64,000 nucleotides of DNA from Berberis thunbergii. Lineage: Eukaryota > Streptophyta > Magnoliopsida > Ranunculales > Berberidaceae. Position numbers and translations under genes: made by a program. This document shows, one piece after another, positions 22,880 through 34,603 of the stretch (positions are counted from its first letter, which is position 1; each line of letters begins with the position of its first letter). The stretch is taken from the NCBI GenBank assembly GCA_003290165.1, contig QNQO01000220.1:655001-719000 (forward strand), in the 5' to 3' direction. The notes beneath the pieces are model-generated. The model saw only the letters and a program-made list of their open reading frames with translations, had not been told where the DNA came from and searched no databases.

Positions 22880-24030
22880 GCTGTAATAAGATTCGGCGAC
22901 TACTGTATTGAGAAAGAACGGTGGTCCCGTGGCGAGTCGTTGACATCAATCGGGGCTGACTGGGCTATTACCTTCCAAACCATTTACACCCACGCTAAGC
23001 GGTATACAGATTCGGGCTGAGAAAATTTGGCGATCATGGTCTATAGGAGAGCAGTGATCCTGTGGAGAGCCATCGACATCAGTCGGGGCTGACTAGGCTC
23101 CACCTTCCAAACTATCTACACCCATGTGGTGCGGGGCTATAGGTTTGGACTGAGAGAATTTGGCGACGGTCTGTAGAAGAGCAATGATCCTAGGTGAGCC
23201 ATTGACATTAGTCGTGGCTGACTAGGCTCCCATCCTCCAAACCATTTACACCCGCACGAAGCAGGCTACAGGTTTGGACTGAGAAAATTCAGCGACCATG
23301 GTCTGTAGAAGAGCAGTTGTCTCATGGCAAACTGTCGACATCAGTTGGATCTGACTAGGCTCCCTCATTCCAAATCATCTACACCAGTATGCATCGAGCT
23401 ACAAATTTGGGAGTTTTCAGTGACCATGGTCTGTAGAAGAGCAATAGTCCCAAGGCAAGGTGTCGTCATCAATCGTGGCTGACTAGGCTCCCACCTTCCA
23501 AACTATCTACACCCACATGGAGCGGGCTACAAGTCTGGGAGTTTTCAGTGACCATGGTTTGTAGAAGAGCAGTGGTCCCATGGCAAGCCATTGTCATTAG
23601 TCGTGGCTGACTTGGCTTCCACCTTCCAAACTATTTACACCCACGCGGAGCGGGCTACAAGTTTGGGAGTTGAAAATTCTGCGACCATGGTCTGTAGAAG
23701 AGCAGTGTTCCCGTGGCGAGCCATCATCATCAGTCGAAACTTCTAGGCTCCCACGTTCCAAACAATCTACACTCTCGGAGAAGGGGCTACAAATCTAGGA
23801 GTTGACCAGAAGCTGACGTTGTCAGTCGTCACTAACTAGGCTTACCTGATCGAGTTCGGTGACCATCATCCACGAATGAGGCAACAGTCCCTGGAGAGTC
23901 GTTGTCATCAGGCATAAGACCGCTGATTAGACTCCCACTTCCTAAGCCATTGACATTCGTGTGTGGCGAACTAGGTGTCCGAGTGAACCAGAAGCCGCCG
24001 TCATCAATTGAAACTGACTAAGCTTGCCTG
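22880..24030. repeat. Tandem repeat block of Tat-minus, period about 130 bp
   Basis: About eight degenerate copies of a unit containing GACTAGGCTCCCACCTTCCA, then CTACACCC, a GCGGGCTACA stretch, and CATGGTCTGTAGAAGAGCA. The same unit in reverse complement occurs at 43360-44060 and 56190-57060 in the plus-strand Tat copies. It lies between the antisense ORF and the protease side of the element. Confidence 0.9.
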
Positions 24031-25757
24031 GTGAGGTTGGGGCTCCGTCTGTTATGGGGGTGCAAGCCCACTTCCGCTGACAAGTTGCATTGTGCTGATT
24101 AGTTTTCACTAATTTAAGTGAAAATTTCTTTTTTTAAACAAGACGTACCTTAAATCAGCTGGTGATATATAGGTGTGCTCCATGTGTCAAGAATGACTAG
24201 GGCCTCTACTGCTTGCGCCAGTGCACACGGTTGAGCGTCGCTCGAATAGTGGGCCAAGTTGATGGGCCCATATAAGAAGAACTATTGCCTGTTGTAGGAT
24301 CGTGGTGCCACGTGTACAATGTAAATTGCATGGTTATACATGTACGGCTTAGATCGCCAGACTGTTGAGTATTGGTTACACCCCATCAGTTACGGGGATG
24401 TGTGCAACATCATTAATTGGTTGAACATGGTCCTATGTGGTTTCCTTGGGAACCGTCGCCTTCTTGTTTCCCATAAGATATTCAATGCTGATATTTAATG
24501 CTGACGCACATGTTTGGTGAACCATTATGTCTATATAATGGTGTTCCTTCATTGTTGTAGGCAATATCTTCTATAGAGTGCAATCTTCAGATGCTCTTAC
24601 TCAAAAAATATGTTTTGGATTTTTCAAAGGTTGAAGAAAGATCTCATCCACTGGAGTCTTCGAATGTTCTGACATTTGTGCCGATGAGTCTAGATAAGCC
24701 TTGCTATTATGCATGATCATCTGCTCTGGGTGAACACCCGATTGGTTCATTGGGAGCTTGTAATTTCTTCTTGTATTTCGTAAAAGAAGTACGAACTTTC
24801 CCTCAAGGGAAGAGTATGTCGTTTATGTGCTTGTGCCCCGTTGGTGCTTTGAACCGCCTAATTTCTGAGATTACACTAGCAGCCATGGAACGATTTTCCC
24901 GTCAGCTAGCCTTGACATGTTGTGCTGTGCTGGAACTCGGAGTTGCGGGGCGGAATGAAGTTGGATATGGCTTGTTGGAGTAGGCCATTGACTCTATCCC
25001 TCATCGGGAGGGTGCACTTGATCTGTTTCAACCTGATACTTGTTCCAAGTTTGTCTGGTTGAGCAGATCGAGCATGTGAGTTGGTTGTAGCTTCTGCTGG
25101 CGTGTCACGAGGCCTCCAGTTGCTGATTTTGTACCACCTCAAGTCATCTTTGCGAGGTGTATCTATAGAGGAATGCGATCTTCCATACCGCCCTTGCTTG
25201 TGGAACAACTTTTTTTGGAGAAGTCGCTGAGCGGAACTCTAAGAGGGCTTCGTCATCTACCCTGGGTAAACCTTGCCATCGCTTCTGAGTCCTCTTCTGA
25301 AGTCAGACTGCTTAATTGAGTCTTCACTGTACATCGCATCAGAATTGAATTGTTGTAGTTTGTAATCTTTTGTTTCTGCCGTCTGGGCGATAGTTCTAAC
25401 ATTTTTCTACTAATCAATAGAGTGTGTTTGCATAATTCTCTTTTATTTCTTGAATGAGTGAAAATCACATAAACTCGTAAGAATTAAAAATCTAAACTGA
25501 CTACTAAAATAAACCTAACAACTGGATGGATTGACTGTTGGCGGAGAAAGGTTGATCCGGCTTCGCATGGCTCTTGTTTGGATCGTAAGTACCTTTGACG
25601 AATTGTCAAGTTTCACCGATGCCGTTGAGGTTACTGAAGAGTAATCCTTGGGTGGGGGGACTCTTTTGCCCTTACTGACTGTTGTGGTGTTTTGGTCCTA
25701 TTTGCAATGACCTCTTCGCTGTGCCTAACATCCTGTCGGGCTAGAGGGCGAATTGCT
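24031..25757 (-). other. Non-coding spacer of Tat-minus
   Basis: No credible coding region. The stretch 25340-25500 is the reverse complement of the corresponding spacer in Tat copy 1 (41860-42060), sharing an AATCAATAGAG motif and the TTTATTTCTTGAATGA-type stretch. The 24750-25260 portion has open frames on both strands without recognisable motifs; I treat them as chance. Confidence 0.55.
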
Positions 25758-25959
25758 CACTACATCACAATTGGCCATCAATAGCATTTGATAATAGTGT
25801 TTTTTTTAGTTTGTGCTATGAAAAGCTCAAAAGCTCAGTTTTTATAGCATTGTAATATTAAAACGTTGTGGAAAGAAAGGGCGGGAGTTAAAAAAAATAG
25901 AGCTCGATTTTGTTCAAAATTTTCAGCAAACCTCTCTCACCAAAAGCAAAAAAACATAT

Positions 25960-26700
25960 CCCTCCATCTTGCTCTTGTTATTGCTTTATAACATAGCAAA
26001 ATCGAAAGAACACAACAATCCTTCATTCCATCTTCTTCTGCAAGCAACATACCATCCTTCACTCCATCTTCTTCTGCAAGCAACATGTATGTGCTCTTTC
26101 AATCTTTTTTTTTCTCTCATCCAATGCCATTATCTCTCTCTGCTTTGGTTCCCTTTAGATCTGGATTATACCATTCTTTCATCTTTCCAATTTCTTTTTC
26201 TCTCCTCTCCATTTCACTCACTCAGGAACAAATGACTCTTCAAGCAAGAAAAGTGAAGAGAATGTGAGTTGATTTGAGCCGAAGCGGAGGAGTTGTGACG
26301 GTGAGAACTAGCGTGATTGTGGTGGCAGAATTGGATGAATCGGTGGTGCACCAACAATGCTGGTTCTCAGAGATCTAGGGTTTCCAAATCTTAGCTTCAT
26401 GTTCTTCTTCTTCTTTGTGTCAATTGTGAGTTTCTTAATCAGGCAAAAATGGTAGAATTCGGTCGAGAAGAAGAAGGAAATCATGCGCCTTGTGGCCATG
26501 GCACCAGAGTAGGCAGCAAGGGCCGAACTTGAAGCTGCATTCGAGTACGGAGCTGTTTTCACCGTTCGCTGGACTCAATGTGATGTTTGTTAATGCGCTA
26601 CCACCACCTGGTGCTTTAGATGCAATTTTTTTCGGTACTGGTGAGTTTTCCCCTTTTGCTTTTGGGTTTAATTTCATTTTTGGGTTTTCAATTGCTTGAT
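25960..26700 (+). other. Unidentified leader-like segment in CACTA-B
   Basis: CT-rich sequence with a 31-bp direct repeat (CCTTCATTCCATCTTCTTCT... near 26020 and 26053), followed by a G-rich coding-like stretch at 26450-26660 that resembles a first exon ending near GGTACTGGTGAG. No frame gives a recognisable protein. It may be a promoter and first exon taken from a host gene. Confidence 0.3.
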
Positions 26701-28451
26701 TAATTCATGATAATTGGTTGTCCCTTTGGCTTGACTTTGATTTCCTGCATATAATTGGGTTTTCTTCTTTACATAATAATGGAATCGAAGCATGGTATTA
26801 ATTGTTTGTTTTTTGTTTTTAGAGATTCATGTCATATAATAACCAAAACCACAAATGGTTTAGCTAAATAATAGTAATAATCATAGAACGTTCCATCAAT
26901 TCCTGACACAGTTTCATGAACCGTTTCCAAATAAAAAAAATTTCTATTATAAGAGAATACAAAGAAATATGTTATGACTGATTTTAAAGAAGAACACCCT
27001 AAAGCTAAAACCTAAACATTTTAAGAAAAATGAATTAAATTAAATACCGCAGAGCTATTTAAGTTTTTCCAGTCTCAAACTAAATTTTATGGGCTCGAGA
27101 GTGTGGCACCCATCAAGTAACCTTAAACACCAATCAAGAGATCCTAATCAAAGCAATTTAGGGGACGGATTGTAGGGGATACAATTCAAGATGTACTAAC
27201 TCATGGAGGGTGCACCACCTCTTATAGACGAAGGTGCACCCTTCCGCTACGGAGAGCAATACTTTCTCTAATAAAATTTCAAAAAATAGACCCATACACA
27301 CATACTTTTCAGGCATAACCACAATGCCACCTAAATTCTTGATTTCTAACACAAAATAATTCTCATTCTTCTTATATATATATAAATAGACCCTTAAGCT
27401 TTTCCATTAAGGCATACTTCAATAGTTCATTCCATTACATATCCCTTCAATAGTTTATATGTGGTGAACAGAATGCAAGTGGAGGTTAGCAAACATACGG
27501 AAGGGGCTAAAGAAAAAATAGTAAGTCCTCATCTGTATCATTAAAATTTCGTTCTGCAAAATAAATCATTTCAGCATCAAATGTTAAGGATTTCAGAGAG
27601 AACGAGCAAATAAGTAGATTACCTAGTAGGCCCAACTTGGACAATTAAGAATGAAGTTGAAGATGACCTAGTTTCAGTTTTTCACAGTGAAAAGTTTATT
27701 TTGAGAGAATCCTGACATAAACCTCGAACTCTAGTTTCCATTTTTATTTACGTATTCACGTCTGTATTGCAACCTGTTGAAAGTAATATGTAGATACACA
27801 ATAAATATGAGAACCATATACACATGTTAAAGGAGTTTCCATGAAAAGTTTTTACTATAAGGGACAACAGTTCTGGACCACACTTGGACCTCTAATGGGA
27901 AAGCTCCCTCAGCTTAATTGCTGAAGAACTAACTTGTCTTCTGTTCCAAATGGATGGAGATTACCTGCACCTGGTCGTAGGATGCTAAACTCGTATACCT
28001 AAATAAAATTACACACATACCATGTATTATATCAAGTTATACCATCTTCATCCATGCAATCCTTCTTACGCTAATACAGTTCCAGTTGTTAAGAAAAAAA
28101 AAGAAGATGGTCAGAGTCTTCAATGTTCGATAAAGTGCTTCTTCACTAACATATTTTTTTGCAACCAGTTTAGTAGCAGGTTGAAGAGTATTTGTTGATC
28201 TAAATCAAGATATGTGCAGCTACATATCTCAAGATCTGTCAATAAATGCATTTCAACCCCTCAGTAGACCTGTTGAAAAAACTTGTTATCGTGTTTTTTG
28301 TTCGTTAAATTCTACTTCTAAATCTAATACGGGTGGTGTTTACAGTTTGGGTTTTATAAATCTTGTGATCTTAATTTCTATGAACAATATAGAAGGCAAA
28401 GTAAAAAATTAAGTAATGACATGATCTAGACTTATGTGTTTACTGTCACAG
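26701..28451. other. AT-rich sequence within CACTA-B, no gene seen
   Basis: No coding region or clear repeat recognised. It lies upstream of the phototropin exons and could include intron sequence carried with them. Confidence 0.5.
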
Positions 28452-29663
28452 CTCGGCAGAAGGAGATGGCTGTTAGTTCAGTTTCTGAACTTGTGCTAGC
28501 AGTAAAGCAGCTCAAAGCACTGTCAAAGTCTACAAATCGACGAATGATGAGGAAGTCAGAAGGGGGTGGAGGGCCCCTTAGATCTGAACCCCCAGGGAGA
28601 AGAAGCTCCCAGAACATGGCACCATAGAGACGAAATTCAATGCAAAAGATCAATGAATTGCTGGACAAGAAACCCAAAAAATATGGTTTACGTTCTTTCA
28701 TGGGGTATGTTTATCATAAATGCGATAGATACTTTCTTCTCGACAACGTTTTATATGTAGAACAAACTTTGATGATGGGACAAAACAGAATTATGACTCG
28801 AGTAAAGACCCACATTGTGACACCCCACATATATATATATATGTGATGGTACGTGTAAGCACAGTTGCATTAGCATTAGCCTCACATCGAGTAGGAATTC
28901 TCTGTGGTAAAGATTCATTCGTGTTACGACTCCTTTGTAATTCCATCTAAAACCTAAAAAATCCACAATGATTGTTAAGTAAAACCAGCAGCATCAGCTC
29001 ATCTGTATATCGAAGAAATATGTTTCTAAATTTCTTGTTTTACTCAAATTAGCCAATGTTTGAATAAAGATATATTTTATTCCATTCAGGCGTATAGGGA
29101 AAGCCCAAAATGCAGAGACCCCTCAGGTAGACATTTCCATGACAGATGATGAAAGTGATGATGATGATGATGGAAGACCTGATAGTTTAGACGATAAAGT
29201 AAGGAAGAAGGAAATGAGAAGGGGTATTGATCTAGCCACCACACTTAAACGTATAGAAAAGAATTTTGTCATTACTGATCCAAGGTTGCCTGATAACCCC
29301 ATTGTTAGATTTCAATTCAAACTAATAAAGCTCTTCATCAACCAACACCATTCCTTAACCAATATAGTCGAGCATACTTACAGAAGGTCTACTTCGGTTT
29401 TGCAGATATTTGCATTGGATAGCTTCTTGGAGCTGACATAATACAACTGTGAAGAGATACTGGGAAGAAATTGCTGGTATAATAACTCTTGCCACTCAAA
29501 AGGCTAAAGATGAAATGTTTTGGGGTTGCATTGGTTTAAATCCTTTACATTTGCAGGTTTCTTCAGGGCCTTGAAACTGATCCAGCAACTGTAAAGAAAA
29601 TAAGAGAAGCTATTGATAACCAAAGAGATGTCTCGGGGCAGCTCATCAACTATACAAAGGGCG
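28452..29663 (+). pseudogene. PHOT1: Captured phototropin fragment (inter-LOV linker and start of LOV2)
   Basis: Phototropins are blue-light receptor kinases with two FMN-binding LOV domains. Exon-like blocks with GT-AG introns: 28452-28704 (RQKEMAVSSVSELVLAVKQL, PGRRSSQNMAP, then an in-frame TAG at 28625, then RRNSMQKINELLDKKPKKYG); 29090-29303 (SLDDKVRKKEMRRGIDLATT, KNFVITDPRLPDNPI); 29406-29476 (IFALDSFLELT, a TAA, CEEILGRNCW); 29557-29663 ([27 protein letters not shown]). The LOV2 cysteine motif GRNCRFLQGPE appears as GRNC-W-FLQGLE, so the flavin-binding cysteine codon is kept. The serine/threonine kinase and LOV1 are absent. Confidence 0.93.
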
Positions 29664-29768
29664 GTATGGTTACCATGTATTCTAATCTGTAATAAATGTT
29701 TATCCCAGACTAATTTCATTATCATTTGATGCAGTATATTAAAATATCAGTATTTTTATTATTTCCAG

Positions 29769-30318
29769 AAAATTCAGATTTATACTATTTTTAGCGGAAA
29801 AGGAGGTGAAACTATAAAATACCTCCAGCATCAATCAGGAGCAAGAATCCAAATAACTAAGGATACGGATGCTGATCTTTTATCTCAAACTAGAGATGTG
29901 ACATTATCGGGTACTCCGGAGCAAGTTAGCAGAGCAGAGCAACTCATCAACGATAACATTACAGAGGTTCATTTTGTTGTAATTTTGTCATCTAAAATCA
30001 TCAATGTATCCTGCTATTCAAACTTCTAAGACTCCATTTTCGTGATTTCTTTCATGATTGAACGAACAAAATTCGGGGGGTCTGCTCTTATTACAGGGCA
30101 TGCATCAAGTTCACTGCCACATGGAGTTGAACAATTTACAATGAGGATTCCTAATGACAAGGGAACCACCTGTAGAGTGACATCTGCTCGGTTGGAGCAA
30201 ATGCCGTTGTAATTGCACTAATCATAGGATACAACTGTTTTTTTGTTAGGTTGCTTTAATGATTGGTAGGGGTGAGACCATCAAGAACATGCAAAGCATG
30301 TCTGGAGCTCGTATTCAG
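29769..30318 (+). pseudogene. Captured KH-domain protein fragment (FUBP-like)
   Basis: KH domains bind single-stranded RNA or DNA. Block 29769-29966 encodes a KH domain core, SGKGGETIKYLQHQSGARIQ, then TLSGTPEQVSRAEQLINDNI. Block 30097-30160 gives SSSLPHGVEQFTMRIPNDK, and block 30250-30318 gives the start of a second KH domain, VALMIGRGETIKNMQSMSGA, with one glycine lost from the GxxG-type loop. Intron-like gaps have AG and GT borders. The pattern fits plant far-upstream-element-binding-like proteins, which carry tandem KH domains. Only part of two domains is present. Confidence 0.85.
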
Positions 30319-30775
30319 GTTGGTAGCGATTTTTTAATGGAAATTGATATGCACTGTGATATTTTGCATGCTTTATGATAAATATGACTTGTAAAATAGT
30401 GTTATACTAGTCCATAAGCAGGATGTAATATTTGGGCTTGAATCACAGGGGTACTTTCAGCATGAATCACATGTCAGTTATCTTCTCTTGGTTAAAAATC
30501 TAAAATCCCAACCACCCTGTATTTTCAGCATTTCATGACATTGATTTTCCTAGCTACTCCTTTGACTGTTAAATTCTAAAAACTGTGCCATTCATTTTAA
30601 TACTAAAAAAATTTATTCTATAGAGGAATGCATAGAATTGAACATAGTAAAATAAGAAATTGAAAGATTTCGTTGAAATTGTTGGTTCACCGATTCAACT
30701 AGTTGATTTATGATTGCCAATTTTATGTGAGAGATTGTGCATAGTGATAGACTAATATTTGATGTTTTGTGTCAG

Positions 30776-31670
30776 GCAATTATGAAGAGCTTTGTTGCAA
30801 CTAGCTCAGATCCATCTAAGCCAGACAAATTTTTGGCATGCATGACCCCCACTCCAGATGAGGTTGGTATACCTTTCGTATATTCCAGGCTCTTGTACTA
30901 TTGAGGCTTACCAGGTGGGCTAACTAGTTTGATCTAATTGTGGTGTCAGCTGAGGAAGGATATATATGATGAAAATGAAGATGTCTCATATAACTGGGTC
31001 AGGGAGTACCATTGGGATGTAAGTTCCTTTGACATGTCAATATATTCTTCTAAGATGTTATGCTATTAAAAACACAACTTGAGAATAAGCTAATATGCCA
31101 TGCAGGTCCGGGGTGACGATGCTGATGACCCTACTACATACCTTGTGACGTTTGATGATGATGCAACACACTACTTTGTAATCCAGCTTGGAGTAGTTAT
31201 GGAGGTGTGCTTTTTTTTTAGGTGATTCTGATTTGACTTGCATTACCTTTTACTTTGATGCAGCCTCTTCCTACAAAGCTTGTTCTTAGGAAAAAGATGG
31301 CGAAAAAGGGAAGGACGAATGAGGAGGTTGAACATTATCCTGTTCCTTCTAGGGTGACTGTTAGGCGTAGATCAACAGTTGTTGCAATTGAACTAAAAGA
31401 ATCAGGGGTAATGAGCTCTAATCATTCACATTTTGTCACTATGTCATGCTTCCCCAGGCTGTACATGCTCTTATTTATTTTTGGAACGGGTTTTCTTAAA
31501 CCTCTCCCTCGCAATGTTTTTAGGGTTATACAAATTCAAAGGAGGATACTCCCAATTCAAAAAGAAGAAGAACAACTACGACTGAAGTTGCCCTTGAAAC
31601 AAGGCACAAGGTCAGACGAGATCAAGACATGGATCACTACAGTGGGGCAGAAGATGACATCTCTGACTAA
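30776..31670 (+). pseudogene. ELF7: Captured PAF1 (ELF7/VIP2-like) C-terminal exons
   Basis: PAF1 is a subunit of the Paf1 transcription-elongation complex; in Arabidopsis ELF7 affects flowering time. Five exon-like blocks with GT-AG borders: 30776-30862 (IMKSFVATSSD, ACMTPTPDE), 30950-31018 (LRKDIYDENEDVSYNWVREY), 31106-31177 (VRGDDADDPTTYLVTFDDD), 31264-31407 (PLPTKLVLRKKMAKKGR, PVPSRVTVRRRSTVVAIEL) and 31524-31670 (ending SGAEDDISD then TAA). These blocks have no internal stop that I can see, so the capture is comparatively young or well kept. The N-terminal two-thirds of PAF1 is missing. Confidence 0.92.
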
Positions 31671-32880
31671 TTGCTGGTGAAACAGATGGTACGTGTCTGA
31701 TGAAGGAAGTAAAAGTTTGCAAACATCGTCCTTAACTGCATAAATGAAATGTCTGGTTGTAAATCCCAGCTCCTATAGAAGGTGAGCTAGCAACATGCAT
31801 TCAGTCCTGGAACTTTATACTTTTACAGAGAGTAGTCGAGATTATATGAAAATGTTGAGATCTTTTCTTATTCACAGTTGACTGCATGTTCAAAATATAT
31901 TTAGCCTTTCTTTCTTCCTTGCCCACCTTTGTGATTGTTGTTGTTTTGTTTTGTCTTTCGTAAATTGTAGTTTCTGCTGCATGAGCTTTTCCCATTTCTA
32001 GGGTCAGGCCATTGTTTGATTTTTATGTTGATTTTTACATGTACATTTGGCTTCACAATTCTGAGGCTGTTCAGAGAATACCAATTACTTTCTAGTTGCC
32101 TGGATGTTGTTTTTAACTCATAACCTACAATATGTCATGGGCATCAAAAAAGTTTTGCTTTACAAGAAGTGAAACAAACAGTCTATTTCGTTTGTTGGAG
32201 ATTGTGATGATGATGTTAGTTGTCACGTCTGCTCATTGAGAAACCTGAAAGTGGAGAATAGAATGGAGAATAGGAATGATTTGCCTTACTCTTAACCCTA
32301 ATTCTGTTCTTGTTTCTCCCTCCTACCATTGTTCTTCAATTTTCAGTAGAGCCTGAGCCAAATTGTTCCTTAAACTTGGTTATACAATTGTGCTCGTAAA
32401 GAGTTTTTGATTTAACAATCTCTTTCTCCATTCATAATAGGCACTTGTACTAGCAGGGAAAAATCCTTGGAAAACTACTAGCAGGGAAATAATATGCATG
32501 TAATTATAAGCTCCTTTTTGCAGTGCTCTCTTTGCTGCTTCTCTGCTAGTATTTTATCTTTATTTATTTATTTATTTTTTCCCTTTCCTATTGAATCCAT
32601 TGATTCAGTTTTCTCCTTCAGGTTTATGATGAATGCAATGCCAAATAAGGTTAGCTACTAAAGCCAACATGGTCGGTTCCCTTGTTGGGGATCGATTGCC
32701 CTTACTAGTTCAAGTCTTCTTTAGCGCGGGCATAGCTTTTGTGTTGGGCGTAGTGATCACTTGGAGGGTTTTCATTGTCTTGTTGTCGTTCAGCCCATAA
32801 TTGGTAGTTGCTTCTATTCAAGGAGTGTTTTGATGAAAAATATGTCAGAAAAAGCCTGAACAACACAAAATGAAGGGAGC
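31671..32880 (+). other. 3' flank of PAF1 and intron-like sequence, no gene seen
   Basis: T-rich non-coding sequence that could be the PAF1 3' untranslated region and downstream DNA captured with it. From about 32625 there are short degenerate matches to the ABCB transmembrane region (for example CWA, FSLSCCRSAHNW in decayed frames). Confidence 0.4.
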
Positions 32881-32883
32881 CAA

Positions 32884-34119
32884 CTTGCCAGTGAAGTCGT
32901 GGTTAACCACAGGACCATCACTGCATTCTCTTCTCAGGCAAGAATATTACACCTATTTGAAGAAACACTAAAAGGCCCTCAGTGTGAGAACATCAGACAG
33001 TTCTGGTTCACAGGTGTTGGCTTATTCAGCTCCCAGTTTGTTACCACAACCTCCATAGCTTTGACTTATTGGTATGGAGGGAAACTGATAAATCAAAATT
33101 TGATAATTCCCAAGCAACTATTTCAAGATTTCTTCATCTTGATGAGCACGGGTAAGAATATTGCAGATGCAGGAAGCATGACATTAGATTTAGCACAGGG
33201 TGGAGATGCCATAAGATCAATTTTTGCAATTCTAGACAGGAAAAGTAAGATTGAGCCAGATGATCCAGAAGGAATTAAATCTAAAAGGACAATCAAGGGT
33301 CTTGTCGATCGAGCTTAAAAATGTTTTCTTCTCTTACCCAGCAAGGCCAGACCAGATGATCTTCAAGGGTTTGAGTATAACGATTGAAGCAGGAAAGACG
33401 ATGGCACTGGTTGGTCTGAGTGGCTCAGGCAAATAAACTATCATTGGACTTATTGAGAGATTCTATAATCCACTTAAAAGGGTCAGTAGAGATAAATGGG
33501 CAGAACATCAAGAGCTACAACTTGAGACTCTTAAGGTCACATATTGCACTGGTCAGTCAGGAACCAACTCTTTTCGCTGGAACCATCCGGGAAAATATTA
33601 CCTATGGGCAAGACAATGTGACAGAAGTTGAAATACAAAATCCTGCAAGTCTTGCCAATGCACACGGTTTCATAAGGTAAGATCTATCAATGCCTCACCT
33701 ATTCTCTTGAATCATAAACTTAATATTTCTTCAGTGGTCTAAGAGTATTTACATTTTCACACTGCAGTTCCATGAAGAGTGGATATGAAACCTACTGTGG
33801 AGAAAAAGGATTCCAACTATCAGGAGGTCAGAAACAAATTGCTCGAGCAATACTGAAAAAAATCCTGCTATTGGATGAGGCAACAAGTGCTATTGACACT
33901 GTATAAGAAAATCTAGTTCAAGAAGCATTTGACAAGATGATGGTTGGGAGGACTTATATAATTGTAGCTCATCGACTCTCGACAATACAAAAATCGAACT
34001 CCATAGCAGTGATTAAGAATGGGAAAGTCATGGAACAAGCGGATTTAGATTTTGTGACTCGATGTAATACATTATCTTATCAATTACATTACTTTGCCTC
34101 CATTCATGGAAATGTTTAA
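32884..34119 (+). pseudogene. Captured ABCB transporter fragment (second half, NBD2)
   Basis: ABCB (MDR/P-glycoprotein) proteins are ATP-driven membrane exporters; plant members move auxin and other compounds. Present are the end of the second transmembrane unit (VVNHRTITAFSSQARILHLF, TTTSIALTYWYGGKLI), the linker [23 protein letters not shown] stretch, and the second nucleotide-binding domain: [17 protein letters not shown], Walker A GLSGSGK (near 33414-33434) followed by a TAA, Q-loop [15 protein letters not shown], an intron at 33676-33767, signature [11 protein letters not shown], Walker [11 protein letters not shown], then a TAA, and H-loop IVAHRLSTIQ. One frameshift near 33300 and two stops make it non-functional. 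Confidence 0.93.
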
Positions 34120-34169
34120 CTTTAGCACATTTATATTTTTATTTTCTAGAAACAAAACTTATAAGATGT

Positions 34170-34603
34170 TATAAAAAGTCATTTGATAGCACTTGACGAG
34201 TGCTATAGAAAAAACGGCCTTGAGAAACGCTATAGAAATTAATACAATAGCATTTGTTAAATGCTACGTGAGAGAAGACAATAGCTTTTCTGAAACGCTA
34301 TTGGTAACTATACAATAGCGTTTCAGAAACGCTATAAATAGTCAACTTACAATAGCATTTTTAAAACGCTATAATAGACTTACTATAGCGTTTCAGAAAT
34401 GCTATAAATATTGTTACTATAGTGTTTCATAAATACTATAAATAGTCAACTTACAATAGCATTTTTAAAATGCTATAATAGACTTACTATAGCATTTTAG
34501 AAACGCTATAAATACTGTTACTATAGCGTTTCAGAAACTCTATAAATAGTCAACTTACAATAGCGTTTTTGAAATGCTATTAATGAGAATTTTTCTTGTA
34601 TTG
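34170..34603. repeat. Subterminal palindromic repeats and right end of CACTA-B
   Basis: About a dozen copies of small near-palindromes of the form TATAGCGTTTCAGAAACGCT and TAGCATTTTTAAAATGCTA, alternating with AATAGTCAACTTACA spacers at roughly 65-bp intervals. They end at the terminus CTTGTATTG. A shorter set (ATAGCATTTGATAAT, TATAGCATTG) lies just inside the left end at 25780-25855. Confidence 0.85.

Larger units (their letters stand above)
25758..34603 (+). mobile_element. Gene-capturing CACTA-like element 'CACTA-B' (8.8 kb)
   Basis: The left end CACTACATCACAATTGG and the right end, inverted CAATACAAGAAAAATTC, agree at 23 of 32 positions and share an ATAGCATTT motif 24 bases in. Both flanks carry GCT (25755-25757 and 34604-34606), the 3-bp duplication expected for CACTA elements. 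Subterminal TATAGC-rich repeats lie at both ends, mostly on the right. No transposase is visible, so it is non-autonomous. It carries pieces of four host genes, all in plus orientation: phototropin, an FUBP-like KH protein, PAF1/ELF7 and an ABCB transporter. It interrupts Tat-minus between its spacer and its protease remnant. Confidence 0.87.

Noticed and set aside
22880..24030. Regularly spaced repeats as a CRISPR-like array
   Set aside because: Plant nuclear DNA; the repeats are long, degenerate and contiguous without unique spacers, and recur in each Tat element.
24750..25208. Overlapping frames on both strands as a separate gene
   Set aside because: They fall in the spacer of Tat-minus, and no counterpart frame is conserved in the other two copies.
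32884..34119. ABCB transporter as a functional host gene
   Set aside because: Only the second half is present, with a frameshift and stops after Walker A and Walker B, and it lies within a transposon.
34312..34590. Palindromic repeats as a regulatory binding array independent of a transposon
   Set aside because: Their position directly inside a terminus with a matched left end and GCT duplication makes CACTA subterminal repeats the better explanation.
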